A stretch of 64,000 nt of DNA from Uranotaenia lowii (GCF_029784155.1 NC_073692.1:316538105-316602104); one strand, 5' to 3'. Counted from the stretch's first letter, positions 21,219-32,947 are shown. Program-made: numbers and translations. The notes: generated by a model from the letters alone, not told the origin.

Positions 21219-21700
21219 ACATTGTGTATTAGTCAATAATTTTATTTTTAATCTGTTAATTTTAATTTAGTAGTAAAACTTTATTCTAAATTTTTCTTTT
21301 GTAAAGCGTTAGTTAAATAGATTCTAGTTTAATTTTTGTTGTTTTTGTTAAATAAAATGGATCTCTTAAAAGGAAATCTTTTTCCACTGAGATTCATGTC
21401 TAAATTTAATTTATAGTATCGTACAATTTCCCCGCATAATGAAAATATTTGTTAAGTTCTCAGCATGAGTAAATTTTGCTCGCGTTAAGTTTTGTTGATA
21501 ATTGTTTTTTGCTGTCAGGCATGCTGAGAACAGAAAGCGTCCATTACCAGGGGGCTCAAACGAGCCTCTTGGTGTGGGGGAGTGTGGTGGGCCGCTTTGC
21601 AAAATTTGGTTGCATCATATCGATTCTACGTGAATCTTGTAGTAACCAAAATGTTTCAAGTGCGCCCTCGCAGTAACTACTTTACTTCTACATAATTGCC
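21219..21700. other. AT-rich spacer, no gene seen
   Basis: T-rich sequence; I see no feature I can support. Confidence 0.35.
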
Positions 21701-23092
21701 TCATGAATGCCACCCTCTTCGATTGGAGGGATACAAATGGGGAAAGCGGGCCTTCCATACAATTTAATACATTAATCGATAACGAATTATGCAAATGAAT
21801 CCAAATTTCACATAGGAAGGTATGAGGCTACGAGTCAAGTTTCTACGATGTTTGAGACCCAACTACCCTTCCACTGGAGGGATACGAAGGGGGAAGGGGT
21901 CTCCTTTTTATGCATTCCTCGAAAAATAATCGAACAAAAAAAACAAATTTATCATTAAAGTATAATCAAGTACGAGTAATGTTTTTTTATGTTTCGAGAC
22001 CCCTCTCTCACACCAATGAATGGGAAGAGGGGAAAGAGGAGGAAGGTCATCATAAAAAAAAATTAATTTATTTGGTCCTTAAGATTTTAACACCTGAATG
22101 TCATTCATCTCTCAGGTTCTCATACAATATTTTTGGATCACCCGAGAACTTATTATTCAAACAAAATAGCAGAGGGTATTTGAGTAAGAAATTTTTTTAT
22201 GATTTTTTCAGGCTACTTCCTCTTTACACTGATTCGAAACAAAAGTGGAATGAGAGCTCCCATACATTTTTTTAAATAATTCGAGTGCTAATCTAGCATA
22301 TAGTAACAAATTGAGAAGAGTATTTAAATGCCGAAAATATTCCTAAGATGACTTGGTTCCCCTCGCTGGATAGGAAAGAGAAGATAGGTTTCATACGTTA
22401 GTTTTGATGAATTCAAGAGCTCATCAAATAAATTTAACCAAATTTTACAGGGGAGAGTATAAGGGTACGAGAAATGATTCTGTGGTGTTCAAAAAAACCC
22501 TTTTCACCTTCCAGTGGGGGATAAGAAAGGGGAAAAGGAGATTCACACAACTTTCTTGTATAACCTTAGAACTCATCAAAATAATGGAACCAAATTTGAA
22601 AGAAAAAGTAGTCGAGTACGAAAAATGTTTGAATTTTTTAGGAGAGATTCCATACAGTTCAGAGCCGAGAATGGGGAGGTATTATCGCATAATTTTTAAA
22701 GCTTTTCAAGTGAAATAAACCATATTTTACATGAGAGGTTTTTTTAAGACTCAAAACTTCTCCTTCTTCCAGAGGAGAAACGGGAAGAAGGAAAGAATGT
22801 ATAACTCGAAAACATATCAAGCAACTGGAGCCATAGATATGAAATGTGATATTATTTTGATACGATAAATTACGTTATGTTGGTGGAGTTCGTGGAACCT
22901 CACCACATTGCAGGGGAAAAAGAAAAATAAGAACGAGTTCATTTCAAATTTAAAACCAAAAACCAAACCAAACCAAAAATTTTATGTGAAAGCTCTCATT
23001 GTAAAGATATCGAAAATTAAATTACAACGATATTATGTACACACAATTAACTGATTTTAAGAAGGTGTAGCAAAGCACACTGGGTCAGCTAG
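21700..23092 (+). mobile_element. Helitron-like element ending in CTAG, degenerate internal repeats
   Basis: The right end GCACACTGGGTCAGCTAG at 23092, followed by T, matches the end at 4399. Inside, a module resembling ACCCTTCCACTGGAGGGATA followed by A/G-rich sequence recurs, decayed, about five times between about 21715 and 22790. The 5' end is not recognisable, so the start is approximate. No Rep/helicase is present. Confidence 0.45.
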
Positions 23093-23120
23093 TAAGATCA
23101 AATTAAAAAGTTAAACGTTA

Positions 23121-24096
23121 GGGGAGAATGAGGATACTTGATCCCTGGGGATACTTGATTCCCTAGCTATATCTCGAAACTGGAATGTCTTACAAAGTTC
23201 AAATGTTCTAGAAAAATGTGCCAAAATGAGCAAAATAACAATGCTTGTAGTTTAAATTTTTTTAACAAAATAATTGTTTGAGTAATTGAACTTTGTTTGA
23301 AAAATTTCACAAAATGTAAATTGAAGATCTTTTTTCATAACTTTAAAATGTTCCTTACATGGGAAAATTATGAAAAAAATATTTGTTCCAATGTATCAAT
23401 CGTTCGAGCGTAAAATAAACTTCATAATGCCATACTTTCAAAGCAATGGAAAACTCTCAACTTTTTTCAGAAAAAGTTTTCTAAAATGTTGATTATGGGT
23501 ACAATTGATCCCCTAGAGTTGGGTACTATTGATCCCCCTTCCAAATGTCATATTCTTCTTCTGAATTGATCGTTATGATTGCTGATTACGAAATTACTAA
23601 TATTTATCCAAAAACTAATATTTATCAAACAAATGTCTGAAGAAAAGACCAAAAATAATTAATTTTCTCTTAATTATAAAAAAATAGCGCCTTTAAGTAT
23701 GCAATGTTATTAGCGTTGAGACATAGTTATAGAGTTTTCTTCTTATGTCTGCTATAAATTGTGAAATGAGAACAAACATGACCAAAATAGTCAATTAACA
23801 TTCTATCTTGGGGTCTTGTTTGATTTTTATACAAGGATTAGGGCTTCCTGAATAAAAGATCAAGTCTCCTTTAATAGGGGATCAAGTCTCCCCTAACTTC
23901 AGAAAAATCGCAATTTTTTTACTCCCACGAAAATGCTTCTAGTTCATCAACGGGTTCAAGTATCGTTCTAATTTTTGAAGCATAGAAACTTGAAGTTACA
24001 AGCTGTCAGAAAATGTCAAAGGCGGCGAGTTGCTAAATTTTTCCAAAAAGATATGGTGAAAATAAGAAAAGGGGATCAAGTATCCCCACTCTCCCC
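23121..24096. mobile_element. TA-flanked MITE (976 bp), GATCCCC family
   Basis: Terminal inverted repeats start GGGGAGAATGAGGATACTTG (left) and GGGGAGAGTGGGGATACTTG (right, read inward), with TA on both sides (23119-23120, 24097-24098). The motif TTGATCCCC or its complement recurs at least six times inside. A second, interrupted copy in the opposite orientation spans 29699-32947. No coding sequence is present. Confidence 0.8.
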
Positions 24097-24211
24097 TACG
24101 GTTTTCTACAGTTTTCACGTATCATTTGGCAACTTTATTAATTTTTATTAAGTTTTTTCCCTGGCTTCTGACTGCTTTGAATAAAAAGTGTTATTTTTTG
24201 GATTTTGAAAA

Positions 24212-24558
24212 ATGGTGGGGCATAGTGGGCCACCAAATACAAAATGACCGAATGCAAAGTTTATGAGTTGACCTAAAACTGTAATTTTATAATTCATTTA
24301 GTAATTTTAAAGCAATTTTAGCTGAGAAAATAAAAAAGGGGGTTGTGTATTATCGAATAGTGTCAAAAATCTGGCGTTTAGGCAAAATTCCTTATAAAGG
24401 ATTTATGTTCGTCTTTATCGCATTCAATAAAATTGACAGAATATTTTTCATAACTCTTAACTTGGCATAAGAAAACATACCAGGAAAGAAAAAATGTGTT
24501 TTAAGTTATGAATTTATATAAAAACACCAAAACATATGTGGCCCATGATTCCCCACAA
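24212..24558. mobile_element. Probable small MITE with GTGGGGCATAGTGGGCCAC-type ends
   Basis: The left end GGTGGGGCATAGTGGGCCAC and the right end (read inward) TGTGGGGAATCATGGGCCAC form an imperfect inverted repeat 345 bp apart. No target duplication is recognised, so the borders are approximate. Confidence 0.45.
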
Positions 24559-24801
24559 ACTATGATTTTAAAATTTGTTGCGTTCGAGTGATTTATTGAT
24601 AATTCATGAAAAATTCCTTTCCCATTTGAAAAAGCAAGACAAAATTACCACCATCAGCTACGAGCATATTTTTATTATTTTTTTAGGTCTCCCAGCGATG
24701 CAATTTGCTGGTGCCTGTTTGATTATGTAAGTTAGTTTTTCAGGCTAGTAAAATAAAAAAAACCATATGATGCGTACACAAGTTAACAACATATGGAAAT
24801 A

Positions 24802-25390
24802 CTAGCTGACCCGGTAAACTTCGTTTTACCTTCTAAAGTATAAATCGTAAGTAATAAATGTTTAATTTTATCAACACGTCCTTAACTGCATCGTGCTCGC
24901 GAATAGATTCTTATGAAAATCGTAACAAATAAAGTTGAATTTGTATTGGGATCACCTTCCATAAAAAGTGAGATCCTTGAAACTATTATACAAACCATCT
25001 CTGACCCAAAAAACCTTCGGATACCAAATTTCACTTCATTCAGACCGACCATTCATACGTGATGTTGTTACAAAGAATTGCCTCCAATTTAATATGTAAA
25101 AAGAAGATGTGAAGAAGAAATAACTTTGTATGGGGACCCCCCTTTCATAAAAAGTGAGATTGTTGAAACTATTATACAAACCATCTCTGACACAAAAAAC
25201 CCTTGGATTCCAAATTTCACTTCATTCCGACCGACCATTCATACGTGATGTTGTTACAAAGAAAATGCCTCCATTTTTATATGTAAGAATATGCTTACGC
25301 AGAGTGACGACGATAACAGTTGGGTTGGCATTTTTATCTCAACACACAAAGAAAGGAAATGAAGATGATTACGATTGTTTCGATTTGTAA
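24802..25390 (-). mobile_element. Helitron-like 3' end on the minus strand with a 186-bp duplication
   Basis: Read on the minus strand the element ends GGGTCAGCTAG at 24802, followed by T, sharing its last 11 bases with the ends at 4399 and 23092. A block starting ATAAAAAGTGAGAT is tandemly duplicated at 24961 and 25147 (offset 186 bp). The other end is not recognisable. Confidence 0.5.
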
Positions 25391-25458
25391 TTTAGGTTAG
25401 GTAATATTGTGTTTTTTTTTGTGAAAATGGCTTGTTAAAGCAAAATTTGTTGAAATCG

Positions 25459-25606
25459 TGTGGCATCCCTAAGTGCATAGATTCTAATGTTGGTTGAGCT
25501 CCTAAGATTTAGAGTGTGTAAGGAGAGACAAAATGTGAAGGTGTGTTATGCCAAGTGTAGATATTAATTCGATGATTTATAATGTTGTGTAATGCCGAAT
25601 ATCACA
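25459..25606 (+). repeat. Left LTR of the hairpin-array element
   Basis: Runs from TGTGGCATCC to AATATCACA (148 bp), immediately before the primer-binding-like TTGGCGATCC. Only its first 60 bp are matched by the right copy, so the 3' border rests on the TG...CA ends and the adjoining site. Confidence 0.5.
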
Positions 25607-25970
25607 TTGGCGATCCTGCCAGGAGAGAACAAGTCATGCTGAAACGGTACGTATTGATGTTATAGTTAACAAAACAATATTTTCCCTAAAATAAACAAAA
25701 ATACTTTGGCCCTTACCATTGAATGGCACTGAAACAAACAGTTAAGTATTTGGTACATGAATCGTTCGGAACTAAGCAACACTTAAAAAAAATCTGTTAT
25801 GCACTTTGCAGTTTTGTTTAGAGACTTACTTATTAGAAAAGAACAAAATAATAAAAAAAGTTAACAAAGTGTAAAAAACGGATTTCTGAAAATTCGTATT
25901 TTGTATCAGAGAAAGTCATAATTAAAGAGTAATTCTCTTTGCTCTTTGCTTAAGTTCGTTGCACAGTAAC

Positions 25971-26690
25971 ACCTTGAGTAGAGTTTAGTTCCTTGCCAAG
26001 GAAATGATTCCTGATTTATATGATTTTATCAAATGTTAAACATCTTGAGTAGAGTTCAGCTCCTTGCCAAGAAACATGTTTAACGACTTGAGTAGAGTTC
26101 GGCTCATTACCAAGTAACAACAGGAAACTTCAAGCGAAGAATTAAACATCTTGAGTAGAGTTAAGCTCCTTGCCAAGAAAAATGTTTAAAACCTTGAGTA
26201 GAGTAAAGCTCATTGCCAAGGTTATTCGCTAGTAAAAAGACAAACTTCTTGAGTAGAGTAAAGCTCCTTGCCAAGAAGAATGTTTGGAACCTTGAGTAGA
26301 GTAAAGCTCATTGCCAAGGGTATTTTGTGATAAAAAGACAAACTTCTTGAGTAGAGTAAAGCTCCTTGCCAAGAAGAATGTTTGGAACCCTGAGTAGAGT
26401 AAAGCTCATTGCCAAGGGAATTTTGATAGCAAAAAGACAAACGTTTGGAACTTTGAGTAGCTAATTGCCGAGGCTATTTCGTTGAATTTAGTTGAGAGAT
26501 TAACTTCTTGAGTAGAGTAAAGCTCCTTGCCAAGAAGAATGTTTGAAACCTTGAGTAGAGTTCAGCTCATTGCCAAGGATATTTTGGCTAATATGGAAAG
26601 AAAAAATAAACATCTTCAGTAGAGTACAGCTCCTTGCTAAGTAATATGGTTGAAACCTTGAGTTGAATCAGGCTCATTACAACGAAAAGT
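25971..26690 (+). repeat. Array of about 14 hairpin modules (CTTGAGTAGAG...CTC.TTGCCAAG)
   Basis: Units start near 25972, 26043, 26086, 26149, 26191, 26245, 26290, 26343, 26388, 26450, 26514, 26549, 26612 and 26656. Each has an outer stem, AGTA, an inner GAG/CTC stem with a 5-nt loop, and TTGC before the closing arm. Outer stems vary but stay paired: CCTTG/CAAGG, TCTTG/CAAGA, ACTTG/CAAGT, AACCTTG/CAAGGTT and CTTCTTG/CAAGAAG (three units). From 26245 two unit types alternate with a 98-bp dimer period. The last two units are decayed. Confidence 0.85.
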
Positions 26691-27509
26691 TGATCAGTCA
26701 TCGCATTCGTAAACCTCCGAGTTGGAAAATAGAACAGTCGCAAAGTCGTAAATGATTTGAGTAATTTTTATATTTATGTTTTTTTTTTATATTTTTATAT
26801 TTAAGCATGATAATAAACAAGCAAAATTTCATGAAATTGCTGCATCGAATCCCATAAACATTTTTGCACTGTAGAAGCTGTGCAAATTTGGAAGGTGCAG
26901 TCCAGAACGTGACGTTGCTACAAATAATTTTGAGGAAATGGTCGACGGTGTATCAGGATGTCCAGGATTCTATATTTTGTCAAACAGTTTTTCGTTCAGT
27001 CAGATATCTGGATGGTGAGCCGATAGATGGGCTTTTATTAAATTTTCATGAGCTCAGTCTTGTACTTAAGCAACACGAGTTTGTAATTTAAGTGACAAAA
27101 TATTTTAAAGGCTATCATTTTCTTTTTGTGGTTTAGTTATTTGTCGTTTGGATTCCCGAGTTGGATTGTGGATTTAAATGAATTTGTTCAAGTCGGCCTG
27201 CATATAACAACGTTGTCGAAGGGAAGGAATGTAGGTCATTTCCGTGTGCATTTCCCGAACGTGGAGATTAGGGGGTCGGGATGACAGGGTGCTCAAAAAA
27301 TGTATGCAATGATAAAAAGCCAACTACCTTCGACTAACAGATGAGGGCTCAGTAGTTGAAAGTTTTGGTAACAGGATGATTGCCACACGTCTTAGTTCAA
27401 GTCAAGTCAAGTGTGCTGAGATTGATAATTTTAATACTATTAGTTCTGGGTTCAGAGATAAGGATGGATAGTACATATTAGGATTATGATTTTTGTTCTG
27501 AGGGGAGGA

Positions 27510-27569
27510 TGTGGCATCCCTAAGTGCATAGATTCTAATGTGGGTTGAGCTCCTAAGATTTAGCGTGTA
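27510..27569 (+). repeat. Right LTR fragment (about 60 bp)
   Basis: Matches 25459-25518 with two differences, then diverges into AT-rich sequence. It follows the polypurine tract directly. Confidence 0.6.
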
Positions 27570-28590
27570 TTTATTATGGCATTTTTTTCGTTTTATGGCG
27601 GTTTAATTATGGTCATGCAAAATGTTTATATTAATGTTTCGACCATATGTTTTCAGATAGTTTTGAAAACGCTTATAAAGCTTTTTTTGAACATACATTT
27701 TTAGTTGTTTTGAAACACAAACTTAAGCTTTAAGCTTCCTTCTGCATGTTTTATAAAAGCACTAAGTGCTTGATTATTAAACCGCTAAAAAACTAAGTGA
27801 CAGTTTTCGATCAAGATGTCAAAACAGGACACGCTCAGGTAGATAGCACATATTTGAATTGGAGTTCCCATTTTTACACATTTTTTATAAGTTGTGTATG
27901 TTGGTTTTGAGTTAAATTTAAAAAATAACTTTGAAATACTGTTAATCACTGAAAATCGCATGAAACTCCCACAATATCTATGGGTATTTGGTGAAAGGGC
28001 CAAGCGAATATAAGTCGAATTTCACAATCAGACACCATCTTGAAATCCAAGACGGCGGCTTTCGCTGCATATTAAAGTAATTTTAATCATTGAAAAACAA
28101 ATGAAATTCCCACAATAAGAGTATTGGGTGGAAGGAATAACTAGAAGCAGTCGAATTCCGCTATCTGAAGCCATCATTAATCCAAGATCCAAGATTTTCA
28201 AAGCTATTAATTACTGAAAATCAAATGGAACATCCACAATACGGGGTATAAGGTGAAAGGGCCAAACAAGTAAAATTGGAATTTCGCTATGGCAAAATTT
28301 TGTTAACTATAGATGTTTTTTCACATTAACAAGAACAATATTTTTTGCTTGGCTCACCCTTTTTCAGATACCGGATATATCAATTTTCTGTTCTTATGTG
28401 TAGAATCAGCGTTATCATTTCTGATCAGGTAAAGCGAAACAGGTAGTCATGTGCATTTATCAACAATTAGACGTTCTGAATAATTAAATGGTCGGGTATA
28501 AGTTTCCTATTCTGGAACTAAATATCTCTTAATCAACTATTTAAAAATTGTATTTCCAACTAGATATTTGTAGTTTGCTGATGGTTTAGC
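27570..28590. repeat. AT-rich stretch with three decayed tandem repeats
   Basis: A block resembling AATCACTGAAAATCGCATGAAACTCCCACAAT recurs near 27945, 28085 and 28206 and is followed each time by GGTGAAAGGGCCAA-like sequence and GAATTTC. No gene is seen. Confidence 0.5.
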
Positions 28591-29698
28591 TAGAATTTGA
28601 TTGAAAGTTTCAAATTTCAAACATTAATGACCTCGCATTTTGGAGGAGCACACTACTTCGGCCAAAACACACGCGATCACGTTTCCCGATCCGGCTGCCG
28701 TCTCTCGGAGTGCCACGGAAGTGGTAAATTTGTGAATGTGCTCTACAACTCAATTCCCGGACACCCCGACAGGAAACTGACTGACGGACTGACGACGATT
28801 GCGCGCCCGGGCTTTGGGGACTTTCAGGAAGTTTCCGGTTGTTTTTATTTGGCTCTGGATTCAAGCTCTTTCGCCAATCCGGAGATTCTTCGTGTGGGGC
28901 GCATTTGTATGTGTACATACATACATATGTGTCTGTGTAAGCGTGGAATGTGCGCATATTTCGTATGCAATTTCGCTCCTGGGACGAAATCAGAAACCGT
29001 GCAATACTGGTTCTGTTCTGTTTGTTGCATTCATATCAAGTTAGATCCTTCCGAAGAACTTTTTTTTCTCTTCATTCAACACCAAACCGATGCTGGAGCA
29101 GGAATAACTTTGCGAATGGTTTTTCGAGTTGCGAGGTACGCTTTGGCCATTTTTTGGCACTCGGAATCGTAACAGCGTTTTGCTGAAAGAAAATATTTCA
29201 TCGCGTCAAATATGTTACTTTGCTAAAAGCTTCTGCCATGTGCACATGATGAAGAGTGAAAAGACTGAAAAATATGTTTTATGTTCGGACGCAGAACTCG
29301 ACAGAAGTTCATAAAAGTTTTGGTGAGGACGTAAGCAGGATTTTGTTAAGGTCGGTTAGAGTATTTAGATTGATTGTTTTAACTTTATGATTATAAAAAA
29401 GAACTTTTCCTGCACACTAAGTCTGCATTTTATCCGTTAGGGATCATGATCCCCTGAACCACGAGAAAGTTACCCAAAGCACACGAAATTCGTTGAAAAA
29501 CAGTATTAATTTCTGAGGCACAGGAAGATATCCATAAGAATCTCATTACAATTGCTTGATCCTGAACTACGAAGGAATTCCTTTCAAGTGTTAAGTAAAT
29601 CGAACAAATGCAGGATAGAATCCCCTGTGTCTTGTAACGTTACTTAATGGCATTTGTGATTTGATAGAATTTTTTTTACAATTCTTTTATAAACTGTA
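28591..29698. other. Unannotated stretch with a GC-richer island, no supported gene
   Basis: 28640-29000 is less AT-rich and open in several frames on both strands, which argues against any one being coding. TACATACATACATATG at about 28915 is a short simple repeat. Confidence 0.3.
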
Positions 29699-30416
29699 GG
29701 GGAGAATTGGGATGCTTGATCCCCTTTTCATATTTTCATCATATATGTATTTCTGGGAAAATTTAGCAACTCGTCGTTTTTTGCATTTTCTGACAGCGTG
29801 TTATTTCAAGTTTATCTGTTCCAAAAGTTGGAACGATACATGAATTCGTAGTTGAACTAAAAGTATTTTCGTGAGACTGACAAAACTGTGATATTTTTCA
29901 AGTTACTGGAGATTTGATCCTTTACTAAAGGAGACTTGATCCTTAATTCAGGGTGCCCTGACCCGACCCTAGGAAAAAATCTGGTAAAATCCGAAAATAA
30001 AAGGTCCGTTGACTATTTTTTGGCCATATTTGTTCTCATTTCACAGTTCGTAAGTATCAGATCAAAAGATTTCCAAAAGTTTGTTTACGACCTAGAGTCA
30101 CACTTTACGGCACACTTTACGGCGCAATTTTCTAGTTTTTGGATAAATACAGTTTTTTAAGTCCTTTTAAACAGATAATTACTGGATAAACATTCGTTAT
30201 TGGACAGATATAAGAAATTTCATGATAACCAATGATCACGATCCATTCAGAAGATATAAATATTTTTTTGGACTCTAGGAATCACAACAGATATTTTGTT
30301 AAATTATTAATTCAGTTTTCATCCGATTGCCATCAAATTTTCAAGGATTGATAAATAACTATTAAACTTCATTTTACCTTTTTACTCATATTTTATTTAC
30401 AGTCCATACGCAAATG

Positions 30417-31000
30417 CTCGCTCCTTGGCCTTAACCCCGGCCATAAGATTCTGCACAACCTGTGAATCAACCGTTTTTGCATGTTAACCCATACTTTCTT
30501 CAGTTCCTCGACTGCCTTCACTACCTTAGGTCGTTTAAGAAGGTGCTGCTTCATAATCGCTCAGTACTTCTCGATGGGGCGGAGCTCCGGAGTGTTGGGA
30601 GGGTTGCACATTTTCGGCACGAAATTGACCTTATTGTCCGCATACCATTTCAGCACGTCGTTGGAGTAATGGCATGAGGCCAAATCCGGCCAGAAGATTT
30701 TTGGACCGTTGTGGGCCTTCAGGAGAGGAAGCAGCTGCTTCTGGAGGCACTCTTTCATGTACACCTGTCCGTGCATCGTGTCCTGGGTCACGAAAGGTGC
30801 ACTCCGCTTCGCGAACGTGCAGATGGCTTGACAAACCAGGAATTTATTCGCAAATTTGGACATCTTCTGAGTGCGGACATGCTCCGGAACGCTGAACTTA
30901 TCCTTGACCGTGAAAAACAGGTTGCCGGGGATCTATTTGAAGTCGGCCTTCACATATGTTTCGTCGTCCATGATGCAGCATTCAACTTTCGTTAGCATCA
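30417..31000 (-). pseudogene. DD37E transposase, catalytic domain (broken)
   Basis: The minus frame shows MDDETYVKADFK near 30950-30975, then KMSKFANKFLVCQAICTF, FWPDLASCHYSNDVLKWY and PNTPELRPIEKY. The spacing between the second Asp and Glu is 37 residues, as in the element at 6676. A TGA replaces the Trp codon right after IEKY (30561-30563), and there is another stop upstream of KFSVPEH. The three catalytic acids remain, but the gene is dead. Confidence 0.82.
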
Positions 31001-31039
31001 GTGATTGAATTTTGCTGAGCATGAATTGATCAACCTTCT

Positions 31040-32325
31040 CTAGCTCACTGCTTTACTCGGAAGCAAAGGTTGCTTTGAGGCAGCGAAAACGACAAAACCG
31101 ATGTTGCATACGCTCTCAATATGGCCCGCCTTCAAGAAGCAGTATACATTCGAGGCAGCGAATCCAAAAAACCAAACGAATGGCTCTCTCTCATCTCCTG
31201 TTACAAGCTTGAGGGAAGCAAATTCAAAAGGCAGAGCGAACCCGAGTCTCTTCGTTTGTGCCTGGATCGAATGAGTGAGGTTTTTCTGCTATTGCTATTG
31301 TTCAACAGCAACCGCACGCATGCAGCTAGTTTTTTCGATTCTTTTTCCTCCCCCCTCTTTGCACTATACGTTGCGGGCCGTGCAACGCAATAAGTTCGGT
31401 TGTTTTTGTTGTTGCCTCAACCTTTGCGGCGAGATTGAAGATGTTCTCCTCAACGACAGCTATCGGCTGGAGTTATTCAAATTCAAGAACGTAAATGAGT
31501 ATGTGTGCCTCGTCTTCTTCTTGCGTCATGTAACAACCGAACGTTGAGAGAGTTCGTTCGGAACAGCAAACGAATAGTGTCTCTCAGAGCAGATCCTCCT
31601 CATGGAGGGAGGTTTGAATGAATGTATATGTATCGTCTCCTGTATAGCTATGCGAGGTCTCAACGTGTGTATTTTGAATGCCTCTGATGAGAAAATTGAT
31701 GAGGATTTCAATCACTGGTTAGCATGTTGAGGTACAACTTCCTGGCCCAGGGTTTTGGCGAACTTGTTTTGCTTCTCGTCGCGATTAGGGGTCTTTTGTA
31801 CCTTGAACGTTCGAAGCCTAGCCCAGAGATGTTAAAATCGCTAGTCTACATACTCGCACTTTGCCCTTCTTTGCAGGACGATTTTGTTTCGTTAAACTCA
31901 AACTGCAATGATGCTATCGATAGTTCAACTCGGAAAGCATCAGGAAGTAAGCTTCGGGTAAACTCGGCAGAAGTAAACAGCAATCGGGAGAAACATTAGC
32001 GAAGCGAACGTACAGTTCTGCGAATTCAAAATTCAAATCGTTTTCGTTCGGCAGCCGAACACATCAATCGGACAACGCATGGGGGCGTTACTAAAAGTGA
32101 TAGATACAAGGGAACGAGAAACGAGCGAGAGAAGGGTGCGAGGCCTGCGAGGTGTGCATTCGTGTACGGTAAGCCTCGTTCTTTTGTTTCGTTTGTGTGA
32201 TTTTATTCCTGCGAGGCATGGAAAACATAAATGCAGAACTGTTCTCTTCGTTTTGTGTGCAATCACGTAATGATTGGAACGAAGATAAAATCAATCTGCA
32301 CACAACAAGTTAAACTCGGAAGAAA
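31040..32325. other. Foreign 1.3-kb block splitting the transposase, identity unknown
   Basis: GC-richer sequence with no family I recognise and no convincing long frame. ACTCGGAAG occurs at both ends (about 31054 and 32316), which may mark its borders. It could be another element inserted into the mariner. Confidence 0.4.
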
Positions 32326-32659
32326 TCAGCCGAATGATTTTATCCGAAGTGAGTTTACACACCGCTGGCCTAGCCTTAGTTGTGGCCTTTTGGTGTTGTA
32401 CGGAATACTTTTTCCTTCATATCCGGGCTTCCGATCGTTGGTCAATCGTTCTTCGAACCACATTATCACTCGCGACACCGTGGAATTCGCGATTCCCACG
32501 ATGGAAAGATGCGAGAGATCCTTGTTCTCGTGATGAATGCGAAAGATTTTATCACGCGTGAGCTGTTCTTTCGACTCCATTTCCATCTAGGGATGAATCA
32601 TCCTATGGGATGAAAATCCCAAGAAAAAAAAAAAAAAAAAAAAAAAAGACTCCATTTCC
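32326..32659 (-). pseudogene. DD37E transposase, N-terminal helix-turn-helix part
   Basis: The minus frame begins MEMESKEQLTRDKIFRIHHE and continues NSTVSRVIMWFEERLTNDRKPG, corresponding to the N-terminal HTH of the transposase at 6975. The start region is split by a SINE tail at 32585-32647. Confidence 0.7.
32585..32647 (+). mobile_element. 5'-truncated SINE tail with poly(A) and 12-bp target duplication
   Basis: GACTCCATTTCC occurs on both sides (32573-32584 and 32648-32659). The insert contains GGGATGAATCATCCTATGGG and ends in 24 A (32624-32647). The same tail follows the tRNA-like head at 35915-36065. Confidence 0.85.
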
Positions 32660-32947
32660 GCGAGTTTTGATCACAGGACTTTAAAACTTGCAGGTTGTTA
32701 ACAATGCACTATGAACTAAATCCATCCAAATTTCCATTAAATTCTACCCAACGGTTGAAAAGTTAGAGCAATTTTATAGTGTGGCAATTTTATCGTGGAC
32801 ACCCTTTATTTTGAGGTAACAGCATTGTTGTTTTGTTCCATTTGGCACATTTTTTTGGAACATTTGATATTTGTGAAACATTCCTATTACGAGATATAGC
32901 GAAGGAATCAAATATCCTCAGGGATGAAATATCCTCATTCTTGCCTA

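Larger units (their letters stand above)
25459..27569 (+). mobile_element. Non-autonomous LTR element with an array of hairpin modules
   Basis: The sequence TGTGGCATCCCTAAGTGCAT opens both the left repeat (25459) and the right repeat (27510), which match for about 60 bp. Directly after the left LTR is TTGGCGATCCTGCCAGG (25607), resembling an LTR-element primer-binding region. Directly before the right repeat is GAGGGGAGGA (27500-27509), a good polypurine tract. The 1.9-kb interior lacks gag and pol. A short 3' frame (around 27170-27285, SKGRNVGHFRVHFP) may be a pol relic. The right LTR is truncated or interrupted after about 60 bp. Confidence 0.65.
30300..32807 (-). mobile_element. Decayed DD37E mariner (minus strand) inside the MITE, itself interrupted
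   Basis: The 5' end on the minus strand is near 32807 (AGGGTGTCCACGATAAAATT, a plausible terminal inverted repeat). No matching left repeat is visible near 30300. The transposase N-terminus (32326-32659) and catalytic part (30417-31000) are separated by about 1.3 kb of foreign sequence. Confidence 0.65.
29699..32947. mobile_element. Second copy of the GATCCCC MITE, interrupted by a mariner element
   Basis: 29699 to about 30290 matches the right half of the MITE at 23121-24096 in reverse orientation, starting GGGGAGAATTGGGATGCTTG. The left half reappears at about 32808-32947 (GGCACATTT, CGAGATATAG, ATCCTCATTCTTGCC). About 2.5 kb of DD37E mariner and other sequence lies between. Some MITE sequence at the junction is missing. 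Confidence 0.75.

Noticed and set aside
25971..26690. CRISPR-like array
   Set aside because: Repeats are imperfect, spacers are themselves repetitive, the context is an insect retroelement, and no cas genes are present.
28597..29172. 191-codon ORF
   Set aside because: Overlapping frames on both strands are equally open and there are no motifs; the composition is simply less AT-rich.
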